Assembly: GCA_029863175.1 (NCBI GenBank)
Contig: JAOTVX010000017.1
Coordinates: 1-64,000 of the forward strand
Direction of reading: 5' to 3'
Length of the DNA: 64,000 nt
Source: Betaproteobacteria bacterium
Lineage (GTDB): Bacteria; Pseudomonadota; Gammaproteobacteria; Burkholderiales; SG8-41
This document shows positions 17,442-25,585 of this stretch, in pieces. The notes beneath the pieces are model-generated. The model did no database searches. It worked only from the letters and a program-made list of their open reading frames with translations, and was not told the origin of the DNA. Position 1 is the first letter of the stretch; every line of letters starts with the position of its first letter. The translations under genes were made by a program, and so were the position numbers.

Positions 17442-17983
17442 AAGAAAAGTGGTGCGACGGATTTTCGATGCTGGAGTTGGTCGCGGCGATCGCGATCATC
17501 GCCGTGCTGCTTGCCGCGTTCCTCAACCGCCTCCATTACTACCAGGAACTGGCTGAGCGCGCGGCCATGGAATCCACGCTGCGCCTGATCAAAACCGGGC
17601 TGCAGGTCCGGCTGGCGGAGCTCATCATCACCAACCGGCAGGCGGAAGCAGTGTTGCTGGAGACCGAGGACCCGACGCGGTGGCTGGACAGCAAGCCGGC
17701 CAATTATGTTGGAGCCTACCGCAATCCGCCGGAACGCGGCGCTTGGTACTACGACGCCCGCGAACAGCAGCTGGTGTACGTCGTCAATTATGGCGATCGT
17801 CTGGAACTCGACGCCGCGCCGGAGCCGAAAGAACTTCGTTTCCGCGCCCGGTTGCTCACGGATCGCGTCCGGGCGGCAGGCGCGATCGTGGAAAGCGTGA
17901 CCGGTGTCACGCTGGCGCCGGTGCGGCCGTATCGCTGGACACGCCCGCAAAGGGAATGGCCAAGTGGCATTGAATTTGCTTAA
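17438..17983 (+). CDS. mshF: Pilin-like protein, MshF position
   Basis: 181 residues with a class III signal: MKEKWCDG, then F-S-M-L-E, with cleavage Gly8|Phe9 and Glu at +5, and a hydrophobic helix LVAAIAIIAVLLAAFL. The remainder is a soluble domain with WYYDAREQQLVYVVN, typical of MshF-like or minor pilin proteins between mshG and mshB. The symbol is assigned by position and the prepilin signature, not by close sequence match. Confidence 0.7.
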   Translation: MKEKWCDGFSMLELVAAIAIIAVLLAAFLNRLHYYQELAERAAMESTLRLIKTGLQVRLAELIITNRQAEAVLLETEDPTRWLDSKPANYVGAYRNPPERGAWYYDAREQQLVYVVNYGDRLELDAAPEPKELRFRARLLTDRVRAAGAIVESVTGVTLAPVRPYRWTRPQREWPSGIEFA

Positions 17984-17996
17984 GAGGACGCATCGT

Positions 17997-18467
17997 ATGA
18001 GGAAAAACTTCGGGTTCACGCTGATCGAGCTGATCGTGGTGATCATCATCCTGGCCATTCTGGCGGCGACGGCTCTTCCGCGTTTCGCCAATCTGCAAAC
18101 GCAGGCGCGCATCGCGAAACTGAACGGCGCGATGGGGTCCATGAAGGGCGCCGCCGCGCTCGCGCACGCCGCTTGCCTCGCTTCGATTCCGCAATGCACG
18201 GGCACGCAGCTGATGGAGGGCGTCAACGTCACCATGATCAGCGAGTACCCGACCGCGAACGCGGCGGGGATCATCACCGCCGCCGGGATCAACGCCAGCC
18301 CGACTTCGACGGACGGCTATGACCTCCAGGGCGGGGGGCCGGACGCGGGGGACGTCCTGCAACTGATGGTGCTCGGTAACGATCCGGTCAGTTGCAGCTT
18401 TACGTACACCTCGCCGGGCGTGGGCCAGGCACCGGTCTACAGCCCCTTGGTCACCAATGGGTGCTGA
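17997..18467 (+). CDS. mshB: Type IV pilin, MshB-like
   Basis: 156 residues. The leader is MRKNFG, followed by FTLIELIVVIIILAILAATALPRF: a textbook prepilin with cleavage Gly6|Phe7 and Glu at +5. An AGAGGA ribosome binding site precedes the ATG; the frame is open upstream but the internal start gives the canonical short leader. The C-terminal half has a Cys pair near the end (SCSFTY ... NGC), the usual pilin disulfide loop. It lies before the mshA-like gene with its own promoter, so this is likely the minor pilin MshB. Confidence 0.85.
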   Translation: MRKNFGFTLIELIVVIIILAILAATALPRFANLQTQARIAKLNGAMGSMKGAAALAHAACLASIPQCTGTQLMEGVNVTMISEYPTANAAGIITAAGINASPTSTDGYDLQGGGPDAGDVLQLMVLGNDPVSCSFTYTSPGVGQAPVYSPLVTNGC

Positions 18468-18514
18468 GCAGCGGCAGGCGGGAGATAAACGGCTTAGAAA
18501 GTGAAATAATGCAC

Positions 18515-18543
18515 TTGGTCAAAGAGTTGAGCTTTTCTATAAT
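18515..18543 (+). promoter_or_regulatory. Sigma70 promoter of the major pilin gene
   Basis: TTGGTC (18515-18520), a 17-nt spacer, then a perfect TATAAT (18538-18543). AAGGAG at 18558-18563 sits 9 nt before the mshA start. This is the best promoter in the locus and suggests that the major pilin is transcribed separately and strongly. Confidence 0.75.
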
Positions 18544-18572
18544 GATTTTACTTTAACAAGGAGATTTGAGAC

Positions 18573-19025
18573 ATGGCTGGGAAACAAGAAGGTTTCACGC
18601 TGATCGAGTTAATCGTGGTGATCGTGATTCTGGGCATTCTCGCGGCCACCGCGCTGCCGAGATTTGTCAATCTTCAGAGCGATGCCAGGGCGGCCTCGAT
18701 GCAGGGCGTGGCGGGCAGCATGCGTGCGGCGGTTGAACTGATTAGAGGCAAGTGGCTGGTCAATGGGTCGACCAGCATGAGCACCGTTACGACAAACGAC
18801 GGCTCGGTCGTCACGGTCGGGACCGCCGGCGCTGCGCAGGGCGTGCCGATTGCCGGGGTTACCGGAATTCAGCGCGCGGCCAACATTGATCCGACACAGT
18901 TCACCTGTACTGGCGCCAGTCCCGACGTTTGCAGTCCGGCCGGGGGACCCGTCGGCTGTAGCGTTTCATATAGTCCGGGCACCGGTGCTGTTGATGTCTC
19001 GCAAGCCGTTGTGGGGAATTGTTAA
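18573..19025 (+). CDS. mshA: Major MSHA-type pilin MshA
   Basis: 150 residues with leader MAGKQEG and mature start FTLIELIVVIVILGILAATALPRFV (cleavage Gly7|Phe8, Glu at +5). The C-terminal region has Cys residues at CTGASPDVC, GCSVSY and the final NC, able to form pilin disulfides. It has its own strong promoter, an ideal ribosome binding site and a following terminator, the usual pattern for the most abundant pilin. It is paralogous to the preceding mshB-like gene. Confidence 0.88.
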   Translation: MAGKQEGFTLIELIVVIVILGILAATALPRFVNLQSDARAASMQGVAGSMRAAVELIRGKWLVNGSTSMSTVTTNDGSVVTVGTAGAAQGVPIAGVTGIQRAANIDPTQFTCTGASPDVCSPAGGPVGCSVSYSPGTGAVDVSQAVVGNC

Positions 19026-19084
19026 TCGGTTCCCGAAGGGAAAACCGCACACGATAGACTGAACCTAGTCTGAGGCCTACATGC

Positions 19085-19129
19085 CGGGTGAGGCGCGCGC
19101 TGAGAGGCGGCCTCACCCGTTTTCTTTCT
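19085..19129 (+). terminator. Rho-independent terminator after mshA
   Basis: A perfect 10-bp stem CGGGTGAGGC (19085-19094) with GCCTCACCCG (19110-19119), a 15-nt loop, followed by TTTTCTTTCT. It would limit expression of the minor pilins relative to mshA. Confidence 0.85.
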
Positions 19130-19143
19130 GGAGGTCATCGGGC

Positions 19144-19623
19144 GTGAAATCTTATCGTGTTGGAATCGAGCTTGGCCGCTGGCGTCGCGGATTCACCATA
19201 ACCGAGCTGGTGGTCGCAATTTCGATCATTGGGTTGATCGCGGCGATCGCCGTGCCACGCTTGGTCGGGCCGAGCGGTTTCGAGTCGAGGGGCTTTTACG
19301 ATCAAGCGCAGCAAACCGTTCGCTTTGCGCACAAGACGGCCGTCGCATGGCGGCGGGTGATTTTCGTCTGTGTAACCGCAAACGCCGTCTCGGCGGCGCC
19401 GGCGGCGGGCTGTGCCGCTCCCTTGGCCAATCCGACCACAGGCAGCGCGGTCACCGTAACGGCGCCGGACGGCGTGATCTTGTCGCCTGTGAATTTCAGC
19501 TTCGACAGCGCGGGCCGGCCTAGTCCGGCAGGGCCACTCACGATCACGTTAACGAGCGTCATAGCGGGCGATCCACCGCGGCAGATCGTGATCGAGCGGG
19601 AAACGGGGTATGCGCACCCCTAA
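19144..19623 (+). CDS. mshC: Minor pilin MshC
   Basis: 159 residues from a GTG start at 19144, with GGAGG at 19130-19134 spaced 9 nt upstream. Further upstream the frame runs through the terminator hairpin. The leader ends GRWRRG and the mature part begins FTITELVVAISIIGLIAAIAVPRL (cleavage Gly16|Phe17, Glu at +5). A GspH-like soluble domain follows, with two Cys (FVCVTA, GCAAPL). It overlaps mshD by 14 nt. Confidence 0.82.
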   Translation: MKSYRVGIELGRWRRGFTITELVVAISIIGLIAAIAVPRLVGPSGFESRGFYDQAQQTVRFAHKTAVAWRRVIFVCVTANAVSAAPAAGCAAPLANPTTGSAVTVTAPDGVILSPVNFSFDSAGRPSPAGPLTITLTSVIAGDPPRQIVIERETGYAHP

Positions 19624-20188
19624 CGCGCGCCGCGCGTGCGGCCTGTCGCTCATCGAGTTAATCGTGTTCATCGTGATCGTGAGCGCTGCGGTGGTGGGCG
19701 TGCTGGCGGCCCTCAGTATGGCGACGCGCAGCAGCGTCGATCCGCTGATCCAGAAGCAGGCGCTCGCGATCGCGGAAGCGGTTCTGGAAGAGGTGCAGCT
19801 GCAGCCCTTCTCGTATTGCGATCCGGATGATGCGAATGCCGCGACCGCGTTGAATGCGGGGAGTTGCGCGACGATCGTGGAGGCGATTGGCCCGGAGGCC
19901 GGCGAGACGCGGGTGAACGCGACGACGCCGTTCGACAATGTGAATGACTATCACGGCTTCGGGATGAGCGGCGGCATCACCAACATAGCCGGAAGCCCGA
20001 TCAGCGGACTGGACGGGTACGCTGTGTCCGTTACGGTGGCCGGGCAAGCCATTCCGGCAGTGGGCGCAGGCCGGGCGATACCTGCGAGCGATTCGTTACT
20101 CATTACTGTCACAGTCACGGGCCCCGGGAACACCAGCGTGTCGCTGCACGGCTATCGCGCACGCTACGCACCGAATGCTCTGCCGTAA
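19610..20188 (+). CDS. mshD: Minor pilin MshD
   Basis: 192 residues. The leader is MRTPNARRACG and the mature start LSLIELIVFIVIVSAAVVGVL, with Leu at +1 as in many MshD/PilV-like minor pilins. A Cys pair (SYCDPDD, GSCATI) and a DYHGF segment are visible. Its 3' end lies 5 bp before a heptamer repeat element that separates it from mshO. Confidence 0.82.
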   Translation: MRTPNARRACGLSLIELIVFIVIVSAAVVGVLAALSMATRSSVDPLIQKQALAIAEAVLEEVQLQPFSYCDPDDANAATALNAGSCATIVEAIGPEAGETRVNATTPFDNVNDYHGFGMSGGITNIAGSPISGLDGYAVSVTVAGQAIPAVGAGRAIPASDSLLITVTVTGPGNTSVSLHGYRARYAPNALP

Positions 20189-20193
20189 CCAAC

Positions 20194-20325
20194 GTTCCAT
20201 GTTCAAAGTTCAAAGTTCCAGGTTCGCAGTTCCAAACCTGGCCCAAGAAGGTAATCCGCATTCAGCAATGCCGAGCGTGGAGCCCGAAACAGTGAACTCG
20301 GAACCTGGAACCCTTAACCCGGAAC
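20194..20325 (+). repeat. Heptamer-armed palindromic element (gene-less copy B)
   Basis: The left arm (20194-20235) has six 7-bp units: GTTCCAT, GTTCAAA, GTTCAAA, GTTCCAG, GTTCGCA, GTTCCAA. The right arm (20293-20325) reads TGAACTC, GGAACCT, GGAACCC, TTAACCC, GGAAC. The core is 57 bp with no gene. The right arm is translated as part of the mshO leader. Orientation is the same as copy A and the S23 copy. Confidence 0.85.
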
Positions 20326-21128
20326 GGCGCGCGCGCGGGGTGACGCTGATCGAGATGATCGTGGTGATCGCGATCACCGGAATCCTCGCTGCCGCCGTGG
20401 CCGTCTTCATCCGGCGACCCATCGAGGGGTACGTGGATGCGGCGCGGCGGGCGGAGCTCACCGACATTGCCGATACCGCCCTGCGCCGCATGACGCGCGA
20501 TCTGCGCACCGCGCTGCCCAACAGCGTGAGAGTCACGAGCGTCGGGGGTGTCGCCTATCTCGAGTATCTGCAGACGAGCGCGGGCGGGCGTTTCCGCGAG
20601 GAAGTGGACAATGGCGGCGGCGGTGACGTTCTGGATTTCACGGCCGCGGATTCCGCGTTTGACGTGATCGGCCCGATGCCGTCCTTCGCGGGCGGGGAAT
20701 CGATCGTCATTTACAACTTGAATTCGGATCCCGCTGTGCCAAGCGCGAACGCCTATTTGGGCGACAACCGCGAGGCGTACGCGACCAACACCGCGACGAC
20801 CATCACGCTCGGGGCACCGAAGCTCTTTCCTCTGCGATCGACCGGCAAGCGCTTCCAGGTGGTCCAGTACCCCGTGACCTACCGCTGTGACGCGGTTGCG
20901 GGGGAGCTGCGCCGCTACTGGGGATATGCGATTGCCGCGGCGCAGCCCACGCCGCCGGTTACGCCCAACAACGCCCTGCTGGCGAGAAATATTTCCGGTT
21001 GCGCGTTCTCCTATGCGACGGGCGGCGCGACCGGGCGGACGGGCGTCGTGGCGCTGGACCTGCAAGTATCGCAGAGTGGCGAGACGGTACGGCTGTTCCA
21101 GCAGGTGCATGTGAGCAACGTTCCGTGA
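20268..21128 (+). CDS. mshO: Minor pilin MshO with a repeat-encoded leader
   Basis: 286 residues from the ATG at 20268. The prepilin site is Gly24|Val25 followed by TLIEMIVVIAITGILAAAVAVF. The 24-residue leader is longer than usual and contains EPGTLNP, encoded by the right arm of the heptamer element; only RRARG next to the cleavage site looks native. Another in-frame ATG (20199) would start inside the left arm (MFKVQSSRF). The mature part is a PilW-like/MshO domain with a C-terminal Cys pair. No obvious Shine-Dalgarno precedes either start. Confidence 0.82.
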   Translation: MPSVEPETVNSEPGTLNPERRARGVTLIEMIVVIAITGILAAAVAVFIRRPIEGYVDAARRAELTDIADTALRRMTRDLRTALPNSVRVTSVGGVAYLEYLQTSAGGRFREEVDNGGGGDVLDFTAADSAFDVIGPMPSFAGGESIVIYNLNSDPAVPSANAYLGDNREAYATNTATTITLGAPKLFPLRSTGKRFQVVQYPVTYRCDAVAGELRRYWGYAIAAAQPTPPVTPNNALLARNISGCAFSYATGGATGRTGVVALDLQVSQSGETVRLFQQVHVSNVP

Positions 21129-21138
21129 ACTGGTTTAC

Positions 21139-21677
21139 GTTCAAAGTTCAACGTTCAAAGTTTGTGGGCTAATGTTCAGAGTCGCGAATGACGAGCGTTG
21201 AGAAATTCGAGGATCTTGAGGCTTGGCAGAAGGCCCGGCATCTGGCGAACGAAATTTACGCGATTTCCTTCAGTGGAGGATTTGCCAAGGACTTCGTTCT
21301 GAGGAATCAAATTCGTGGGGCGGCTCTGTCGGTAGTGTCCAATATCGCCGAGGGCTTTGAACGTGGAGGAAATCAGGAATTCGTGCAATTTCTCTCGATT
21401 GCAAAGGAGGCGGCAGGTGAAGTGAGGTCGCAATTGTACTTGTCGCTGGATCAAGGCTATATTGATCGCGCCGCGTTTGACCGCCTGCGGGACTTGGCAG
21501 TTGAGGTGAACGGAAAACTTGGGGGACTGATCGCTTATCTCGAAGCATCAGGCATGAAGGGATCGAAGTATAAAGTTGATGAACCCGGAACCCGGAACCG
21601 GGAACCTGGAACATTGAACCCGGAACACGGATCATTGGACCGGGAACCCGGAACATTGAACCCGGGACCCGGAAGCC
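21139..21677 (+). mobile_element. Heptamer-armed element carrying an S23/four-helix-bundle gene
   Basis: The left arm (21139-21166) is GTTCAAA, GTTCAAC, GTTCAAA, GTTTGTG. The right arm (21580-21677) is fourteen consecutive 7-bp units in perfect phase, mostly GGAACCC, GGAACCT, GGAACAT and TGAACCC. Between them lies a gene of the 23S-rRNA intervening-sequence protein family. It sits between mshO and mshP in the pilus operon and has no transposase or target-site duplication that I can see. Calling it mobile is an inference from the gene-less copies at 12828 and 20194. Confidence 0.55.
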
Positions 21678-22183
21678 ATCAGGCCGGGTTCAGTATCGTC
21701 ACGGCGATCTTCCTGATCGTGGTGCTGGCCCTGCTCGGCGCCTTCATCGTCTCGGTGACCGGCCTCCAGCAATCGAGCAGCCAGCTCGACGTGCAGGGCG
21801 TGCGCGCCTACCAGGCGGCGCGGACCGGCATCGACTGGGGAGCCTGGCAGGTGCTGGATCCCAACAACGATCTGCCCGGTTTCGGCGGCACGGCGACGCC
21901 ACCGCCGTGTCCCGGCGCGACGACCAATCTTCCCTCGCTTGCAGGATCCCTTTCGTTTTTCACCGTGACGGTGACCTGCAGCGCGACGACCAATTCCCCG
22001 ACCACCGAAGGAAACCGCAACGTCGCCGCCTACCAGATCGTCGCGACCGCGTGCAATCAGCCCTCGGCCGGGAGCTGCCCGAATCCCGCGCCCGCGAGCG
22101 GCTACGTCGAGCGGCAGCTGCAGGCGACGCTCGCCAAATGCAAGGACCCGACCGCGGCGGCCCCGCGGTTTGCGTGCGGATGA
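21188..22183 (+). CDS. mshP: In-frame fusion: S23/four-helix-bundle protein + heptamer linker + minor pilin MshP
   Basis: 331 residues with no internal stop. Residues 1-122 are a four-helix-bundle protein of the 23S-rRNA IVP (S23) family: FEDLEAWQKARHLANEIY, NQIRGAALSVVSNIAEGFERG and FLSIAKEAAGEVRSQL are diagnostic. Residues 130-165 are translated heptamers with a 7-residue period (EPGTRNR, EPGTLNP, EHGSLDR, EPGTLNP). From Gly167|Phe168 the sequence is MshP: FSIVTAIFLIVVLALLGAFIV, then a Cys-containing exported domain. TTG codons inside the array could serve as a private mshP start with a short leader. Whether the fusion protein is made is unknown. Confidence 0.8.
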   Translation: MTSVEKFEDLEAWQKARHLANEIYAISFSGGFAKDFVLRNQIRGAALSVVSNIAEGFERGGNQEFVQFLSIAKEAAGEVRSQLYLSLDQGYIDRAAFDRLRDLAVEVNGKLGGLIAYLEASGMKGSKYKVDEPGTRNREPGTLNPEHGSLDREPGTLNPGPGSHQAGFSIVTAIFLIVVLALLGAFIVSVTGLQQSSSQLDVQGVRAYQAARTGIDWGAWQVLDPNNDLPGFGGTATPPPCPGATTNLPSLAGSLSFFTVTVTCSATTNSPTTEGNRNVAAYQIVATACNQPSAGSCPNPAPASGYVERQLQATLAKCKDPTAAAPRFACG

Positions 22184-22196
22184 TCGTGAGACGCCT

Positions 22197-25100
22197 ATGA
22201 ACCTCGCGACCGGGAAACGCGTATATGAGCTCGCCATGTCGTTACTGGCGCTGGTTCCGCTGCTATTGGTTCCAGCGCCGCCGGCGCAGGCGCAGATTAC
22301 GTTTCGCAGCGCTGCGCAGGCGTCTGCGGCGTCCGGAGGCGGGGGAGGCGGCATATCGTTTGTCGCTGCTGGAGCGCAGACCGCGGGTACCGGGGCCACC
22401 ATCACCCCGGTTGTCCCCGGCGGAACCTCGGTCGGCGATTTTGCTGTACTTATTGTTGCAGGGCGCCCCTCTGATACATCGGAGCCGACGGCGCCGGCGG
22501 GATGGACACTCCGCAGTTCAAGCCTGCGTCAGGTTGGCGCCAACGACCTCAACATCATGACGTTTTACCGGTTGTTCGACGGCACGGCCGGTGACGGGAA
22601 TCCCACTATAACCCTGCCGGTGAACTGGCGGGGCAACGCGGGGGGCATGTCAGGCCAGATTGCGGTGTGGCGGGGCGTGGATGCCACGACGCCGTTCGAT
22701 GTGGCCGATGTGACGGGCAATTCGCCAGCGACTCGGGATTGGACGCCCCCGTCCATCACAACGGTTACCAACAACGCCTGGGTGGTGTCGGCGGTGGCGA
22801 CGAGCGACGACAACAGACTCAGGCTCAGAACGCCAAATGGTTTCACGGGACGGATGTTGGACGTCGCATACGACACGACTGTGGGTGGCCACCACGCGAT
22901 GGGTCTTGCGGACAAGACGCAGGCGACGGCCGGTGCGGTCACCATGCTCCAGTGGCGGGAGCAGAACAGACAGCCCGATCCGTGGGCCAGCATCACCTTC
23001 GCTTTGCGACCGGCGCCGCTGGTCCCGGATCTGGTGATCAACGTGCCGACCCTCACCGCCGCCGGCGACGTGATGATCGCCAGTATCGGCGTGCGTCCGT
23101 GCAGCAGCACTAACGGCGGCGCCTGCACACTCACCGTCCTGCCGGTTCAGTCCGGATGGACGCAGGTCGGCACGACCATCGACCAGACGGGCGGCGGTAC
23201 CGGTGGTTTCGGCAATCGGCTGGCGGTGTATTGGCGCGTGGCCACTGCCGCGGATGTGGTGGGGGGAGTGAGCTACGGCTGGAATTTTGGCGGCGCACCG
23301 GTGAACGGGGGCGCCATCGGCGGGATCACGTCGTTCTCCGGCGTTGATACGACCATTCCCATCGTGGCTCAGGGCGGCCAGGCCACGCCCAACGCCTACA
23401 CGCATACCGCGCCGAGCATCAACACCGGCACGGTAACCAACACCATGCTGGTGAGTACGCATGCCGACAACTCCAGCGCGACCTGGACGCCACCGGGGAC
23501 CATGACCGAGGCAGTGGACGTCCCTTCCCTAACGGCACCCAATGCCCTCGGCATTTCAATGGAAGTGAACTGGGAATTGCGTGCCGCGGCCGGCGCAACC
23601 GGCACGCGGACGGCTACGCAAAACAACAATGCTGCCAGCGACACCGGCGCCGCGCACCTGCTCGCGCTGCGGCCGGCGGGCGGCGTGCCCACGCCCGGCA
23701 GCTTCAACGCGTTCGAAACCAGCACGGCGGCGGGCGCCATCACGGGCGTGATCCGCACCAAGATCGCCGGCAGCGCCTTCAGCCTCGATATTGTAGCGAT
23801 CCAAAGCGGGGGCCAACAGTCCACGTTCACGGATCAGGTGATCGTCGAATTGCTTGGTAACAACACGCTGGGCGTGGCGCTCGATGCGCAGAATTGCCCG
23901 ACCTCGTTCACCCTGGTGCAGACCGTTGCGCCCGACCCGACAATCACTGCTGGACGCTCAATGGTTGCCTTCGCGGCCGTGCCGGATTCGTGGCGTGACT
24001 TGCGGGTGCGGGTGAGGTGGCCCGCCGCGTCGCCGACCGTGACGGGCTGCTCGACCGACAATTTTGCGATCCGGCCGAACACCTTCGCGAATTTCGGGGC
24101 GAGTGACATTGACTGGCAAACGGCCGGAACGACACGCGTCCTCAACGACATCACGTTCAGCGCCGTGACCCACAAGGCGGGGCGGCCGTTCAGTATTCGT
24201 GCCGCTGCTGTGAACGCGGCTGGCACGCCCGCCATTACCACCAATTACACCGGGACGCCGACGGCCACGCTCACGACGTGCGCGGGCGCCGCCTGCACGG
24301 CGAGTGTCGGGACCCTGGCGCTGGGCACGACGTTTGTCGCCGGACAGCTCGTCTCCGATGTTGCGAGCTACAACGAAGTGGGCTCCTTCGGTCTGCAGCT
24401 CGTCGACGACACGTTCGCCAGCGTGGATTTGGCCGATTCGACGCCCGCAGAGCGCAATATCGTGTCCGTGGTCGTCAACGCGGGACGCTTCGTGCCAGAC
24501 CACTTTGCGGTCGCGCTCAATACCCCGACCTTTGCGACGGCGTGCTCGGCGGGCGGATTCACCTACCTCGGGCAAGCCTTCAATTACACCGTGCAGCCGG
24601 TGATTACGGTAACGGCGCAGGACTTCGGCAACAACACGACCGCGCTCTACGCGAGCACGTGGTGGCGCATCAGCAACACGAGCCTGACGGGCAAGAGTTA
24701 CACGGCCGCGAGCGGCACCCTCAACACGAGCGGGCTGCCGAGTCCCGACCCCGCGATTGCGCCCACGGGCGCCGGAACCGGCACGCTGACGTTTGACTCG
24801 GGGACCGGCTTGTTCTTCACGCGAACAGCGCCGGTTGCGCCGTTCGACGCGGACGTGAGCCTCGCGATCAATGTGATCGACGATGACGGCGTTGCCTATG
24901 GCGCGAATCCTGCGCAGTTCGGCGCGGCGACGGCGGGTAACGGCATTGCATTCAACAACGGCAAGCCAATGCGTTTCGGCCGCCTGCGCATCGGCAACGC
25001 CAACGGCTCGCAGCTCACGCCACTGCCCGTGCTGGTGGAAGTCCAGTACTACAGTGGACCACCGGGTAACGCGTTCGTGACCAACACGGACGACAGCTGC

Positions 25101-25466
25101 ACGGCGCTGGCCGCGAGCAACGTGGCCATGAGCAACTTCACCCCCAACCTCGCGCCGTCCCCAAACTGCAAGACAGCGATTACCGGCGTGAGCGCCTTCA
25201 GTGCTGGGCGCAGCACGCTCACGCTGGCTGCGCCAGGTAGCGGCAACGAGGGCACCGTCGATCTAACGGTGAATCTCGGGTCGACCGGCAGCGGCACGAC
25301 GTGTACTTCCGTGGGCGGCGGACCGACTCCGGTATCAGGCTCTAACATATGGTTTTTGAAAGGTAATTGGACAGGGGGTGCCTTCGATAAAGACCCCTCT
25401 GCGAGGGCGACTTTCGGCGTCTTTCAGGGCGCGGAAGAAGTCATCTTCACCCGGGAAAACTTCTAG
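22197..25466 (+). CDS. mshQ: MshQ-like pilus-associated adhesin (tandem modules + DUF6701)
   Basis: 1089 residues with a signal peptide ending PAPPAQAQ. Residues about 53-273 and 283-490 are two copies of one beta-rich module: both have a GW segment (PAGWTLRSS, QSGWTQVGT), a y-GVD-t motif (WRGVDATTP, FSGVDTTIP), and end in ALRP. The rest is the DUF6701 region typical of MshQ, with KPMRFGRLRIGNANGSQLTPLPV and a C-terminal ARATFGVF...REN-F. The start at 22197 gives a clean signal peptide. Likely exported and linked to the pilus tip; adhesion is inferred. Confidence 0.85.
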   Translation: MNLATGKRVYELAMSLLALVPLLLVPAPPAQAQITFRSAAQASAASGGGGGGISFVAAGAQTAGTGATITPVVPGGTSVGDFAVLIVAGRPSDTSEPTAPAGWTLRSSSLRQVGANDLNIMTFYRLFDGTAGDGNPTITLPVNWRGNAGGMSGQIAVWRGVDATTPFDVADVTGNSPATRDWTPPSITTVTNNAWVVSAVATSDDNRLRLRTPNGFTGRMLDVAYDTTVGGHHAMGLADKTQATAGAVTMLQWREQNRQPDPWASITFALRPAPLVPDLVINVPTLTAAGDVMIASIGVRPCSSTNGGACTLTVLPVQSGWTQVGTTIDQTGGGTGGFGNRLAVYWRVATAADVVGGVSYGWNFGGAPVNGGAIGGITSFSGVDTTIPIVAQGGQATPNAYTHTAPSINTGTVTNTMLVSTHADNSSATWTPPGTMTEAVDVPSLTAPNALGISMEVNWELRAAAGATGTRTATQNNNAASDTGAAHLLALRPAGGVPTPGSFNAFETSTAAGAITGVIRTKIAGSAFSLDIVAIQSGGQQSTFTDQVIVELLGNNTLGVALDAQNCPTSFTLVQTVAPDPTITAGRSMVAFAAVPDSWRDLRVRVRWPAASPTVTGCSTDNFAIRPNTFANFGASDIDWQTAGTTRVLNDITFSAVTHKAGRPFSIRAAAVNAAGTPAITTNYTGTPTATLTTCAGAACTASVGTLALGTTFVAGQLVSDVASYNEVGSFGLQLVDDTFASVDLADSTPAERNIVSVVVNAGRFVPDHFAVALNTPTFATACSAGGFTYLGQAFNYTVQPVITVTAQDFGNNTTALYASTWWRISNTSLTGKSYTAASGTLNTSGLPSPDPAIAPTGAGTGTLTFDSGTGLFFTRTAPVAPFDADVSLAINVIDDDGVAYGANPAQFGAATAGNGIAFNNGKPMRFGRLRIGNANGSQLTPLPVLVEVQYYSGPPGNAFVTNTDDSCTALAASNVAMSNFTPNLAPSPNCKTAITGVSAFSAGRSTLTLAAPGSGNEGTVDLTVNLGSTGSGTTCTSVGGGPTPVSGSNIWFLKGNWTGGAFDKDPSARATFGVFQGAEEVIFTRENF

Positions 25467-25526
25467 GTCGGTTGGGCAGTTACAACACCTGGTTTGTACT
25501 CGTACTGAAAAAACAGCGCCAAGGGA

Positions 25527-25554
25527 TTGACATTATTGCATTTTATGGTAATTT
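25527..25554 (+). promoter_or_regulatory. Candidate sigma70 promoter for mshI-N
   Basis: A perfect TTGACA (25527-25532), a 16-nt spacer and TAATTT (25549-25554), in the AT-rich gap after mshQ. The mshI start chosen (25586) lies 31 nt downstream. This suggests the assembly genes I-N form their own transcription unit. Confidence 0.55.
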
Positions 25555-25585
25555 CAGTGAAATCAACGGGGCAAGACCTCCGATC

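Noticed and set aside
18573..19025. mshA and mshB as a recent tandem duplication
   Set aside because: The mature domains differ strongly after the shared N-terminal helix, so they are separate paralogues as in other MSHA loci.
21188..21553. S23 gene as part of an rRNA intervening sequence or a diversity-generating retroelement
   Set aside because: There is no rRNA gene, reverse transcriptase or template/variable repeat pair in the window.
21580..21677. Regularly spaced short repeats that could suggest a CRISPR array
   Set aside because: The unit is 7 bp and contiguous, with no spacers, no leader and no cas genes in the window.
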